From: Wolbachia endosymbiont (group A) of Longitarsus flavicornis
GTDB taxonomy: Bacteria > Pseudomonadota > Alphaproteobacteria > Rickettsiales > Anaplasmataceae
Length of the DNA stretch: 64,000 bases
Reading direction: 5' to 3'
NCBI RefSeq assembly: GCF_963931955.1
Contig: NZ_OZ008337.1
Coordinates: 1,550,001-1,614,000 of the forward strand
Shown piece by piece: positions 54,718-63,803 of the stretch. The translations under genes were made by a program, and so were the position numbers. The notes under the pieces are model-generated. The model saw only the letters and a program-made list of their open reading frames with translations. It did no database searches and was not told where the DNA came from. Positions within the stretch are counted from its first letter, which is position 1. Every line of letters begins with the position of its first letter.

Positions 54718-56064
54718 CTAAGAAACTCCTTGAACTAACTCATCTTTTTTTACCAAGAGATAGCCAAGTTCCTTTGCTCTTTTGATCAAATTTTTTACAG
54801 TTCTATCTTTATAGCGTATTTCATAGTATTCCATTCCTTTTTCTACATATTCCTGTCCGTATTTGAGCATACTATAAAATATGCACGCTATCTTTCTTGC
54901 AGTAGCTGTTATTGCTTTTGGCGCTCCTAATCGTTTTTTTAATTTCCTGTAGTATGCACCTAATGCACTTTTACTATTTCCCACAGAATTAGCAGCCATT
55001 CGAAATGCATTCGCAGCACGATTAATGACTTTACGCGTTCTTGTGCTAAACACTTTTTCTCCTGTAATTTTATTGGCAGGGCTGAGTCCTAACCACGATG
55101 AGAAGTGTTTTTCTGTTGACCATTTACTATGGTTTATACCAGTTTCTGAAATTATGGTCTGTACACTTAGTACATCAAGCCCTGGAACTTTAGTAAAATC
55201 CATACCAGTTATCCGGTGCAGTTCCTCGTGCAAAGCAAAGTTTGGCTTACTTTTTCTATGCTTATTCTTTTCCTTACTCAACTGTTTACTTTCGCCAGGT
55301 TTTGTTTCGAACGTTTTGTAATAGGCCTCAATATTTCTATCACATTCTGCTATTTTTTCTTGATAGATATTATATAGTTCAAATTCTTGCTTTAGCGTGA
55401 ATAAGTGTTCCTCTCTATAGTCACCAGCTAACGCTTTTGCAATAGTAGACTGATCATTTTTTATTCGTGCATCCCTGAATTCAACCAATTTCTCAGGATC
55501 CCTTTCGCCTTCGATTATAGCCTTGATAATTTTCATACCAGTTACTCCAGTAATATCTCTTATAACTTTATGCAGCTGTATATTCATTTGAATTAATGCC
55601 TTCTGCATACGCAGAACATGTGTAGATGCACTTTCAGTAAGACTTTTACGTTGCCGCACATAACTACGCAATACACAAATTTGATCATCGGGTCTGAATG
55701 ATCCATGAAGTAGTCCATAACTGTGTAGTTGTTGTAACCACTGACAGTCCTGAACATCTGACTTTCTTCCAGGTACATTTTTTACATGTCGCGCATTTAC
55801 CAGTTTTACTTCAAACCCATATGATTCGAGTACTTGAAATAAAGGAATCCAGTATACTCCTGTTGATTCCATAGCTACAGTTGTAACTTTACATTTTTTC
55901 AACCACCGTGCTAAATTATGAAGGTCTTCAGTGAAGCAGCCAAATTTTTGGATACGTTGTTCATCTCTTCCTTCAGGTACACATACATAATGTACAGATG
56001 AACCAACATCAATCCCTGCTGCATCAGGATTCACTATTTCTAATTTACTTTTTGCTTTTTTCAT
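54718..56064 (-). CDS. IS110-family (IS1111-type) transposase
   Basis: DEDD recombinase that moves a circular intermediate site-specifically. Taking M22 of the open frame (MKKAKSKLEIVN) as start gives about 448 aa. N-terminal DEDD domain: GIDVGSSVHYVCVPEG, VAMESTGVYWIPLF, KSDVQDCQWLQQLHSYGLL. C-terminal Transposase_20 domain: ITGMDFTKVPGLDVLSVQTIISETG and FSSWLGLSPANKITGEKV. Frame intact, so potentially active. Not the same element as the decayed IS110 at 43975. Upstream, 56065-56280 holds a GGAACGGT/ACCGTTCC dyad that may be part of the element end. Confidence 0.9.
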   Translation of the reverse strand: MKKAKSKLEIVNPDAAGIDVGSSVHYVCVPEGRDEQRIQKFGCFTEDLHNLARWLKKCKVTTVAMESTGVYWIPLFQVLESYGFEVKLVNARHVKNVPGRKSDVQDCQWLQQLHSYGLLHGSFRPDDQICVLRSYVRQRKSLTESASTHVLRMQKALIQMNIQLHKVIRDITGVTGMKIIKAIIEGERDPEKLVEFRDARIKNDQSTIAKALAGDYREEHLFTLKQEFELYNIYQEKIAECDRNIEAYYKTFETKPGESKQLSKEKNKHRKSKPNFALHEELHRITGMDFTKVPGLDVLSVQTIISETGINHSKWSTEKHFSSWLGLSPANKITGEKVFSTRTRKVINRAANAFRMAANSVGNSKSALGAYYRKLKKRLGAPKAITATARKIACIFYSMLKYGQEYVEKGMEYYEIRYKDRTVKNLIKRAKELGYLLVKKDELVQGVS

Positions 56065-56282
56065 GGCAACTCCTTCGTATAATTTGTAATAGGGAAACGC
56101 TTCAGCTTGGAACGGTTGATAGTACAATCTCCTAACCGAGGTAGTCTACAAAAACTCCATCAATGATTTGACCGTTCCTCCCAAAACCACGCTTACGAAC
56201 GGGCACTAAAGGCACCAGTGACTTGGTCGGTTATAACTGCAAAAGCGCTTCTCACAAAGTTATATCAGAAATTACTCAAAAC

Positions 56283-56843
56283 TTAAATTGGGAGTTTCTT
56301 CCTGGTTTGACAGATTTCGTCTGTTTGACGCTTACTGATAAATTCAGAACTACTGTTCTCTAATGCTTGTTGACCATCAGGTGACAGTAGACCTTTATTT
56401 TGATCAGCTTTGCTTAACTCCTCTAATCTTTTAATACCTGCATCCCATTGAGAATCAGAACTGTGCTCCTTTATGGCTAATTGAAGTGGTGTTTCACCTT
56501 TGTTATTACGAATATTGACATTTATTCCATTGTCTAAGAGAAGACTAGCAACATCTGGTATGTTTTCAACGATGGCAGCATGTAAAAATGTATCGCCATC
56601 ACCATCCTGATAATTAATACTTACACCTTCATTTTCAATCAATTCTTTAATTTTTTTGATTAGATTTTCTAGATTGGAACCTTGGCAATCTCTACATCCC
56701 CTAATGAAATAAAGTAAATCTGCCTCCTTAGAACCATACCTTCGCTTTCTTATTAACTTAGACTGGCTAACTGTTTGCTTAAAAACTCCTGAATTACTTC
56801 CTTTAGCTTGTTGGATATTGTATCTTTCTTCTTTCAAAAACAT
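56283..56843 (-). CDS. Ankyrin-repeat protein
   Basis: 186 aa. Basic N-terminus (KQTVSQSKLIRKRRYGSKE), then two clear ankyrin repeats (INYQDGDGDTFLHAAIVENIPDVASLLLDNGINVNIRNNKGETPLQLAIKEH) and a short polar C-terminal tail. No signal peptide. Strong ribosome site AGGGGAGG precedes the ATG. Neighbour of the cin operon in divergent orientation; ankyrin genes commonly accompany cif genes in WO prophage regions. A host-interaction role is inferred from family only. Confidence 0.85.
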   Translation of the reverse strand: MFLKEERYNIQQAKGSNSGVFKQTVSQSKLIRKRRYGSKEADLLYFIRGCRDCQGSNLENLIKKIKELIENEGVSINYQDGDGDTFLHAAIVENIPDVASLLLDNGINVNIRNNKGETPLQLAIKEHSSDSQWDAGIKRLEELSKADQNKGLLSPDGQQALENSSSEFISKRQTDEICQTRKKLPI

Positions 56844-57561
56844 AATAACCTCCCCTAGTTATTTTCAAGACATGCTACATTGGAAAAAAAACTACCTTGT
56901 TCTAATTTTAAACCCTCATTAGTAATACATTTTGAGCATAATACTCCATCTTTAAAATTTGTCGACTCATATTTAGAAATTTTTTTGGAATAATTTTTGA
57001 TGGAAGTCTTCAATGAACTATTATTAATTTAGCAATATATACTGTTAAAAACTTAAACTATATAACCATTTCCAGCACCCAAAACCAGCAAACGTGAGAG
57101 GTGTTCGTTTTGGAATCTTATGGTCTACCATGTGTACCGTTCGAACTTTTCTTTATAATAATTCTACCATACCACAAAGTCAGCTATATTAGCCTACTTT
57201 TACCACATTTAGATATGAACCAATTTGCTTGGCTTTGTTGCAACAATTTAAATCTTCTATTTTTATAACCTTATTTTTACGCGGCTTGTTCTCACAAATA
57301 TACGATCTTTTTTGCAATTTTAGGAAGAGTCAATAATTCAAATTTTTGTGGCACTAAAATAGACGTTTCTTTAGTTACAACAAGGTCTATTTTTTCGTAA
57401 ATAAAAATGTTTTACAATTAATTATTAGAATGAAAATATCATACTTGGCTCTCAAGAAATTTCCTGTTGTGCAGTGGTAAGGTTTGGAGAAAAAGATTGG
57501 CTTGGCAACGATAATTTACTAGACTAAAGTTTATATTAAAATACAAAATGGGGTTGCGGGT
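56844..57561. other. Intergenic region upstream of cinA
   Basis: About 720 bp with stop codons in all frames and no recognisable gene. AT-rich, no long repeats found. It must contain the cinA promoter and the divergent promoter of the ankyrin gene. Confidence 0.6.
57515..57542 (+). promoter_or_regulatory. Possible cinA promoter
   Basis: TTTACT (57515-57520), 16-bp spacer, TAAAAT (57537-57542), 20 bp before the ATG. Each hexamer matches consensus at four of six positions; purely sequence-based and weak. Confidence 0.35.
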
Positions 57562-58902
57562 ATGGAATCTAGCTTAGATCACAATTACAATAAAATACTT
57601 GATATATTAAAAGGTGCTATTAAAGACGACGATAATCAAGTTAAAGCGAGAAAACACCTTAGAGTAGAAAGATGGCTAAGGGTTTATATTCAATTAATTG
57701 AAGATTTTGATGAGGAAAAACTAAAATTTTTCTCTGATATATTCTCTGATAATTCTTGTTGGGATGGAATAAAATTAAAAAATAAAGCTGTTGGTGAAAG
57801 GCTAACTGAAGAAAAAAATAAAAACGGAAAAGAAAATCCGCTTGATCTTGCAGATAGACATTACTTGGCATGTAAATATTGTCTAGAAGATAAGATTCCT
57901 GGATTATTTGAACAAGTATTTATGAGATTTAAGAGAAGTGCCTTTGAAGAGGATGGATCTGATGATGATCTGAGAAGAGAATTATTGGAAAATATTGAAG
58001 AAACTAGCCCTATAGAAGCTTTCTGGTCTTTTCTTATTGATAAGCAGATTGGAAAACTAAACGAATATAAATCATTTGAAGGTTTGCAAAAATCTATACA
58101 GATAAATTCTAATAAAAACTGGGAAGAAGGTATAGAGTTCTTCTATAATAAGTTGCACAATGATTCTAGTATTTCTAGTCAAGATAAAGATAATTTGTTA
58201 ATTGAAGCAGCTTTATCTGCAGTAAAGGGTTACAAAGAAGTAGACACTATAGAGTTTTGCCTGTCCAAAATGGATGATGAACAAAAGAAAAAATTACTAG
58301 ATAGAGATTATAAGGAAAATACTTATCATGCAGTATTGAATGTGCTAATAGATCAGTATTGTTTTGATTCTTTTATGGAATTAAGCCAATTGTCTAGTCA
58401 GCTTGAATGTGAACGTTACACAATCTTTTTATCTTCATTATCAGACCAAGTATTGAAGAATTTAGATCTGTCTGAGGAAACAAAAAAATGTATGATGAAT
58501 GTTTGGAAGCATATAGTAAAACATGAAACTCAAGATTGTGGAGAACAGTCTATTTTTCCTGTTTTCGTAGATTATTCAGTTACACGTACAATAGCAAATT
58601 TAATTGTGGATCCAAGTAGACAGGAAGGAAGTAAAGAAGGAGTATTAGAGGAGGTATTAAAGCATGTAAATAACAAAGAAATGAGTGATGAAGAGATAAT
58701 AAAGGTTAAAGATTCTGTATTAAGAAAAATTCAGTTATTTCATGGAGGCAAAAAGTTGCAGTTAGGAGAACAAGTATTTTCTAAATTAGCTGAAGAAGCT
58801 TCTAAAGAGTCACTTCGTGAAGTTGGTGATACTTTGCCACAGTCAAGTCTCAGTCCAACTGATACCCCATATAATATAAAATCTTTAGGCCATAGCAAAT
58901 AG
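57562..58902 (+). CDS. cinA: Cytoplasmic incompatibility factor CinA (CifA, nuclease-operon type)
   Basis: 446 aa, recognised from the CinA of supergroup B Wolbachia by its whole sequence pattern (MESSLDHNYNKILDILKGAI..., NSNKNWEEGIEFFYNKLH, KLQLGEQVFSKLAEEASKES). CifA proteins rescue, and in some types help induce, cytoplasmic incompatibility by binding the B partner. It has no enzymatic motif I can verify, no signal peptide, and is mostly helical and acidic. Frame intact. Cotranscribed with cinB, whose ATG is 9 bp after the stop and preceded by AGGAG. ATG 57562 follows a GGGTTGCGGG stretch. Confidence 0.92.
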   Translation: MESSLDHNYNKILDILKGAIKDDDNQVKARKHLRVERWLRVYIQLIEDFDEEKLKFFSDIFSDNSCWDGIKLKNKAVGERLTEEKNKNGKENPLDLADRHYLACKYCLEDKIPGLFEQVFMRFKRSAFEEDGSDDDLRRELLENIEETSPIEAFWSFLIDKQIGKLNEYKSFEGLQKSIQINSNKNWEEGIEFFYNKLHNDSSISSQDKDNLLIEAALSAVKGYKEVDTIEFCLSKMDDEQKKKLLDRDYKENTYHAVLNVLIDQYCFDSFMELSQLSSQLECERYTIFLSSLSDQVLKNLDLSEETKKCMMNVWKHIVKHETQDCGEQSIFPVFVDYSVTRTIANLIVDPSRQEGSKEGVLEEVLKHVNNKEMSDEEIIKVKDSVLRKIQLFHGGKKLQLGEQVFSKLAEEASKESLREVGDTLPQSSLSPTDTPYNIKSLGHSK

Positions 58903-58911
58903 GAGAATCAT

Positions 58912-61113
58912 ATGCCAAGAAATGTAAAGCCATTTGAATTGGTACAACTTCTGTTAATGGAAAATAGATCAAAAGATAAGTTTTTAGACTTTCAAGAAAG
59001 GTTTCAGTCATTTATTAGTCAGTCTCCTTCTTTTTTGCATTCAGTTGGAAAGCCAGGCTTTTTTCCTAGTTTCTTTTTTGGTATGTTTGCTACTGTATTA
59101 GACACAGAACTTGCTACTAAAATTAGTATCGAAAAACTTTATTTTCGTTTTGATGGTGATAGAACTTTAAAAATAGTTGTATTAACTGGTAAAAAGAAAT
59201 TGAAGTGTATAACAATTTCTGATGAGGCTAGTAATAACAAGCATCTAAAGTTTAGTGAAGAAGAATTAGAAAAAATAAAACAAGTGATAAGATTGACGCT
59301 ATTTGATAGCTATGAAAAAGAAGAGCATAAAATAACAATTACAGGAAAAAAAGTAAAGTATAGAAAGGTTGATCCAGCTTTTAGTAAAAAGACTGACTAT
59401 TCACAAAAAATTTTTACAGAAATAGAAAAGACTCAAGACCGGCAAAACCTAGAGAGCTTAATTTCAAAATTGAATGATCAAAGTTCTAAAAAAGTAAAAG
59501 AGAACGCTGGAAAAGTGTTTGATTATATTACAAATGTTTATAAGAAGTATAAAAAAGAAGAAATTCCATTTAGTAGCAAAGAATCAAGTTATCATGGTTT
59601 TTTAGCTGGGTTTTTGATGAATTTCAAGTATCGTTTTCATCTAAAACTTTATCTCGAATTGTTTGCTGGAAAAGGTTACGCAGACATTATTTTACTTGTG
59701 CGCGGTTCTGATAAGTCGCTAAGCTCTATTCCCATTATTATTGAGCTTAAAGCAGGTACTGGTGAGATAAGTACAGTGATAAAAGCATTGAAGCAAGCAC
59801 AAGATTATGTTAAGGGCTCTTTTTCTAACTCTATAAGAATGATTACTATAGCTAATGAAGCTATTTGTGTAGGATTAAATTTTGAAATGGTTGATCATGG
59901 AAATGTTGGAATTGATGTAGAAAATTTTCTTAGTCGAGAAGGTAATTCTGTAATAGAAAAGTTACTTGGCACTGAAGCAGCGAATGCTGAGGTGATAAGA
60001 AAACAGCTAGAGTATCTTTACTATGGGATTGTTTGGAGCAATGGTGGAAGTGATAATATTAATTATGTCAGCAGAATGATCTTAGGTCAACTAGCACTTA
60101 TTCCTAATATTATTAAGCGTGAAAAGTTAGGTAAACATATTTTTATTTATGATCAAAACGATAAAATGGTTACTGGATCACAGACACGCTTAGAGGCAGC
60201 AAAAGAAAGTATTGCGGATTGTGTTACAACTATAGTGCTAACTGTAGGTAAGAAGGTGCTTATACTCAACATAAATGAAAAAAATAAATTTGTATTGAGA
60301 GTGCCAGCCAATAAAGGAATTCCTATTGAAAATATTAGAGGAATTCAAAACGTTAATGACATACAGATACAAGAAATAACCTGTAACTTATACAGTACAC
60401 CTAGTAATAAGAATCCATTTGATCAGTACTGTGATGAGAATAAGGGGATTACAGTAAATACGTATAACTCATTGGACAAATACAAAAGAGATAAAGAAAT
60501 TTTACAAGGTAATTTTACTCCAATTATGGAAAATAAAAAATTTAAAGCAGCTTTGAGCAAAGCTATAAAGTCTGGTAAATATGATGATTACAAAAAACTA
60601 TTTGAAGAAATTTCTCGTATATTACATCCTTTCAAATCATTAATAAGCAATGAGGCTACATTTCAAGCTGTATTGCATGGTTTATTTAGTAGCTACGGTG
60701 ACGATAATATAAAAGTTATTACTGAATTTCAAATAGGTGGTGGAGAGAAGTTGGATGTTATGTTGGTTATAAATGCTACTGATGAAAAAGAAGAATACCC
60801 TCCAGTTGGAATAGAGCTAAAATTTGCTAAGAAAGGAGAATTAGATAAAAAAGAAAAAGAGGCTAAGGACCAGTTGACAAGATATAAAGAAGGTGAAGCG
60901 TATAAGGTAATTACTGATGCCGGCAAAGTGAAACTGATATATGCTGTTTTTAATAAAGGTGCAACAGATGAAGGTTCCCTTATAAAAATTGGTAATGAGT
61001 TTGTAGAGGTAGATGTAAGACATAGTTCTGTGGTTGCTCTTGGTCAACAGTCAGGTAGTCTCCAACAACCTTATGCTCAACAAGCGGGTCAATCTCGAGC
61101 AGTTAATCAGTGA
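58912..61113 (+). CDS. cinB: Cytoplasmic incompatibility factor CinB (CifB, dual PD-(D/E)XK nuclease)
   Basis: 733 aa with two nuclease domains. Domain 1: D258 (GYADIILL) and E278-L-K280 (IIIELKAGTG). Domain 2: D615 (KLDVMLVI) and E635-L-K637 (GIELKFAKKGE). Both carry the full D...ExK triad, so both could be catalytic. In the wPip CinB studied experimentally the second-domain triad is required for toxicity (established knowledge, from memory). There is no deubiquitylase domain, so this is Cin, not Cid. The start is chosen by AGGAGAATCAT-ATG. The tail is Gln-rich (QQSGSLQQPYAQQAGQ). Frame intact, so the toxin is probably functional. Confidence 0.93.
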   Translation: MPRNVKPFELVQLLLMENRSKDKFLDFQERFQSFISQSPSFLHSVGKPGFFPSFFFGMFATVLDTELATKISIEKLYFRFDGDRTLKIVVLTGKKKLKCITISDEASNNKHLKFSEEELEKIKQVIRLTLFDSYEKEEHKITITGKKVKYRKVDPAFSKKTDYSQKIFTEIEKTQDRQNLESLISKLNDQSSKKVKENAGKVFDYITNVYKKYKKEEIPFSSKESSYHGFLAGFLMNFKYRFHLKLYLELFAGKGYADIILLVRGSDKSLSSIPIIIELKAGTGEISTVIKALKQAQDYVKGSFSNSIRMITIANEAICVGLNFEMVDHGNVGIDVENFLSREGNSVIEKLLGTEAANAEVIRKQLEYLYYGIVWSNGGSDNINYVSRMILGQLALIPNIIKREKLGKHIFIYDQNDKMVTGSQTRLEAAKESIADCVTTIVLTVGKKVLILNINEKNKFVLRVPANKGIPIENIRGIQNVNDIQIQEITCNLYSTPSNKNPFDQYCDENKGITVNTYNSLDKYKRDKEILQGNFTPIMENKKFKAALSKAIKSGKYDDYKKLFEEISRILHPFKSLISNEATFQAVLHGLFSSYGDDNIKVITEFQIGGGEKLDVMLVINATDEKEEYPPVGIELKFAKKGELDKKEKEAKDQLTRYKEGEAYKVITDAGKVKLIYAVFNKGATDEGSLIKIGNEFVEVDVRHSSVVALGQQSGSLQQPYAQQAGQSRAVNQ

Positions 61114-61120
61114 TCTAGTC

Positions 61121-61362
61121 GGGAATGTTCAAAAAAGCATATGCGTCAAGTTAAGGAAATATTGCCCAATATAGCAACATTTAAAGGGGTATCTTATTTG
61201 TTAAATTTACTTTTCGAGGAGGTTTTGATCTAAAATAAAATAATTTTTTTAGAAAAATCCATAAACTATTAGCTTTATTGCTTACTATCTAAAATAGTTT
61301 TTACCATTTCCCTTTATACTACTTTCCCTTAACTTGACGCGTATGCTTTTTTGAACATTCCC
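61121..61362. mobile_element. MITE-like element with IS256-type ends
   Basis: 242 bp between inverted copies of a ~36-bp repeat: GGGAATGTTCAAAAAAGCAT... (61121-61156) and its complement (61327-61362). The interior has no open frame. The outer 17 bp match the end of the IS256 transposase remnant at 14240, so the likely mobiliser is an IS256-family transposase. No obvious target duplication. Confidence 0.8.
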
Positions 61363-61379
61363 ACTCTTGCTATCCTTTC

Positions 61380-61643
61380 TCAACTTGAGCTATTTAAAAC
61401 TTTCATAGCCGCAGAATCAACACCATTTTTAACTTCAACATTGCTAAGTACTGTATTTGCTTTATACGAACAGTAACATCCTACTGCAAGAAAAGTTAAT
61501 GCGGCTACAGCAAGTGAAATACATATTGCTAAATAAGGTATTGTTAAAATTGCACCAACAGCAAATACCCCAGATAATAAAAAAGAAACAGAGGCGTAAT
61601 TACTTGCCTTTTACAGAATTTCTTGACTTCCCTGCTGAAACAT
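61380..61643 (-). pseudogene. Small membrane protein remnant
   Basis: Minus-strand frame of 88 codons from ATG 61643 with an in-frame TAA at 61611-61613. After it comes ASNYASVSFLLSGVFAVGAILTIPYLAICISLAVAALTFLAVGCYCSYKANTVLSNVEVKNG, a two-segment membrane hairpin and short tail. It resembles the C-terminal hairpins of the proteins at 61690 and 63804, suggesting a family of small membrane proteins around the cin locus. Confidence 0.45.
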
Positions 61644-61689
61644 GTAATAATTAATTTATTATTTATATAGGTAATTATATGATCGGTTA

Positions 61690-62448
61690 TTGGACGCAAT
61701 AAAAAATGATGGTGACGTTGCTGGAATTCTACAAGGAGCTTCAAAAGATGATTTCCTGAATGTTTTTAGAGAAAAGCAACATGGTAGTAGTAATGCACTG
61801 CTTGGCGAGTTTGAAGATGAAGGGGAAGCCTTGAAAGTTGTTTTTAATGTGGCTAAAGAGAAAAATGTATTAAAAGAAATTGTAACTGATGAGATTTGCT
61901 CTGTTATTTATAATAGTACAGAAATTTATGCCTCACTGATTGACTTGATTATGGCTCCTAACTCCCCATGTATAAGATATTTAAATGTAATTGAGGAAAG
62001 TTGTGGGTTAGAAGCATTTTGGAAGGTTATAAGCAAAGATGATCGTGGACACATTAAAGATGCTTTAGGAAGAGTTAAAAATCAGAATATGCTAGACAAA
62101 ATTTGTCAAGTTGAAAAGAGCATGTCTAAAGCAGTGAAAGAAAACTCACCTAGTAACGGAAGTGCGACGCAGCCTCTAAAAAACGAAGCAAAAACTAAAC
62201 AAGCAACTAGTAAAGCAATGATAACTGGTGGTGTTTGTGGTGTCATAGCTGCATTAGCAGTCATTGGTGGATGTTTTGCTTTCGGTGTTCAATTACCAAT
62301 GTTGGCTTTAATTGGCATAGCTGTGGCTGCTGCTTTGGTAGTTGGGATTGTTGCTGGCGTTATTACATATGCAATATCAGAACCTAGTAATAAACTAGAT
62401 GAACCAGACTCAAACAAAGTAGCGAGTGACCTTACCCAGAAAAAGTAG
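61690..62448 (+). CDS. Hypothetical protein with C-terminal membrane hairpin
   Basis: 252 codons from a TTG; an in-frame stop lies just upstream and there is no earlier start. The soluble helical N-terminal region (1-155, with VIYNSTEIYASLIDLIMAPN and IEESCGLEAFWKVI) ends in a polar linker. Two adjacent hydrophobic segments follow at about 177-230 (AMITGGVCGVIAALAVIGGC and LIGIAVAAALVVGIVAGVIT). No family recognised. The phrase GLEAFWKVI recalls the SPIEAFWSFLI segment of CinA, but the match is too short to argue homology. Confidence 0.65.
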   Translation: MDAIKNDGDVAGILQGASKDDFLNVFREKQHGSSNALLGEFEDEGEALKVVFNVAKEKNVLKEIVTDEICSVIYNSTEIYASLIDLIMAPNSPCIRYLNVIEESCGLEAFWKVISKDDRGHIKDALGRVKNQNMLDKICQVEKSMSKAVKENSPSNGSATQPLKNEAKTKQATSKAMITGGVCGVIAALAVIGGCFAFGVQLPMLALIGIAVAAALVVGIVAGVITYAISEPSNKLDEPDSNKVASDLTQKK

Positions 62449-62461
62449 AGAGAAAGTTAAG

Positions 62462-62491
62462 ACGTTTTTGGAGTAAAATAAAACGTTTTTT
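62462..62491 (+). terminator. Rho-independent terminator
   Basis: ACGTTTT (62462-62468) and AAAACGT (62480-62486), 11-nt loop, then a T-run, 14 bp after the stop of the preceding gene. Confidence 0.6.
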
Positions 62492-62514
62492 CAAAGAGGT
62501 GTAATATGACAAAT

Positions 62515-62550
62515 GGGAATGTTCAAAAAAGCATACGCGTCAAGTTAAGG
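62515..62550. repeat. Solo IS256-type terminal repeat
   Basis: GGGAATGTTCAAAAAAGCAT followed by ACGCGTCAAGTTAAGG, the same end as in the MITE-like element at 61121 and in maf. Beyond it (62640-62735, minus strand) a broken frame FQELVKNLLEVGVPINIGD looks like an ankyrin-repeat scrap; otherwise nothing is seen up to the next promoter. Confidence 0.7.
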
Positions 62551-62751
62551 GGAAGTTGTTTTAAATGTTAAGTGATAGCCATAGAGATTCTTCTTAAGAG
62601 GTTATCTTGGCGCTTATGATCTTTCAAGCATACCACTAGCTTTAAGATTTTTTAGGTCAGTCGCCTATATTAATAGGAACACCTACCTCAAGTAGATTCT
62701 TCACCAACTCTTGAAATTCAGCTAACTTTAATAGACTTTAGCATAAAAAGG

Positions 62752-62780
62752 TTGAACATTTCTTCAGAATTGTGTATAAT
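62752..62780 (+). promoter_or_regulatory. Promoter of the second Rpn-type nuclease gene
   Basis: TTGAAC (62752-62757), 17-bp spacer, TATAAT (62775-62780), 27 bp before the ATG. Mirrors the promoter of the paralogue at 4369. Confidence 0.7.
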
Positions 62781-62807
62781 TATTAATGCTTTTTAGGTTA
62801 ATTTCCT

Positions 62808-63734
62808 ATGACTTTTTCTAAGTTTCTTGATCCCAAAAATGATATATCGTTCAAGCGTATCTTTGGTACTGAAAAAAATAAGGACATTCTTATTCACTTT
62901 CTCAACGATATCCTTGGCTTCACTGGTAAAAATGAAATAAAGGATATAGAGTTTTTAAGTACTGTTCAAGACCCTGATATTGCTGCTAAAAAGCAAAGTA
63001 TTGTTGATGTTCTCTGTAGAGATGAAAATGGACTGCAAGTAATAGTCGAAATGCAGGTCGCTAAAACTAAAGGCTTCGAGAAACGTGCTCAGTACTATGC
63101 TGCTAAAGCTTATTCAAGACAAGCTGACAAGGGTGATCAATACCACGACCTTAAGGAAATTATCTTCATTGCTATAGCAGATTGTGTACTGTTTCCTAAT
63201 AAATCTGAGTACAAGTCAAAGCATACTATTCGAGATGAAGACACTAATGAACACGATCTAAAAGATTTTTACTTTATATTTATTGAGTTGCCAAAATTTC
63301 CAAAGAATAAGGAAGATCAGTTGGAGAATATAGTAGAAAAGTGGGCTTATTTCTTTAGGTATGCAGAGGAAACCAGTGAAGAGGAGCTGGAAAAAATAAT
63401 AGGGAGTGATTTTATAATCAAAAAAGCCTATGAAGAGCTAAATAGATTTAACTGGTCAGAGAAAGAATTTATTGCCTACGAACAGGAAATAAAACGTATT
63501 CTTGATGAACAGGCTGTCCTCGCTCAAAGACTTGATGATGCTACTGAAAAGGGCAAAAAAATTGGTAAAGAGGAAGGAAAAATTGAAGGAAAAATTGAAG
63601 GAAAAATTGAAGGAAAAATTGAAGGAAAAATTGAAGTAGCAAAAATAATGCTGGCTAATAATGTTGATATTGACACTATTGTCAAGTTTACTGGTCTTTC
63701 TATAAGTGAGATAAAAGAATTGCAGAAAGTTTAA
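62808..63734 (+). CDS. Rpn family / PD-(D/E)XK nuclease-family protein, paralogue 2
   Basis: 308 aa. Same N-terminal block (SKFLDPKNDISFKRIFGTEKNKDILIHFLNDILGFT) and nuclease core as the protein at 3488-4369: D67 (SIVDVLC), E81-x-Q83 (VIVEMQVA). It is longer because of five GKIE repeats (about 257-276) before the conserved end VAKIMLANNVDIDTIVKFTGLSISEI. Probably a mobile-element-associated nuclease, perhaps only vestigially active with ExQ in place of ExK. Frame intact. Confidence 0.87.
   Translation: MTFSKFLDPKNDISFKRIFGTEKNKDILIHFLNDILGFTGKNEIKDIEFLSTVQDPDIAAKKQSIVDVLCRDENGLQVIVEMQVAKTKGFEKRAQYYAAKAYSRQADKGDQYHDLKEIIFIAIADCVLFPNKSEYKSKHTIRDEDTNEHDLKDFYFIFIELPKFPKNKEDQLENIVEKWAYFFRYAEETSEEELEKIIGSDFIIKKAYEELNRFNWSEKEFIAYEQEIKRILDEQAVLAQRLDDATEKGKKIGKEEGKIEGKIEGKIEGKIEGKIEVAKIMLANNVDIDTIVKFTGLSISEIKELQKV
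63576..63635 (+). repeat. 12-bp tandem repeat (5 units) in the Rpn gene
   Basis: Five perfect units of GGAAAAATTGAA coding GKIE. The paralogue at 3488 has only a short, degenerate equivalent, so the array has expanded here. Unit length is a multiple of three, so number changes keep the frame. Confidence 0.9.
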
Positions 63735-63803
63735 TAACTTATAGATTCTTCTAAAGAAATTACTTTATTTGAAATTTACTTGACGTTTTTTGAGTATGTC
63801 CTT

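Noticed and set aside
57060..57420. Possible degraded gene upstream of cinA
   Set aside because: Frames contain frequent stops and no family motif could be read; treated as intergenic.
62640..62735. Ankyrin-like scrap FQELVKNLLEVGVPINIGD on the minus strand
   Set aside because: Too short and followed at once by stops; mentioned only as a possible relic, not listed as a gene.
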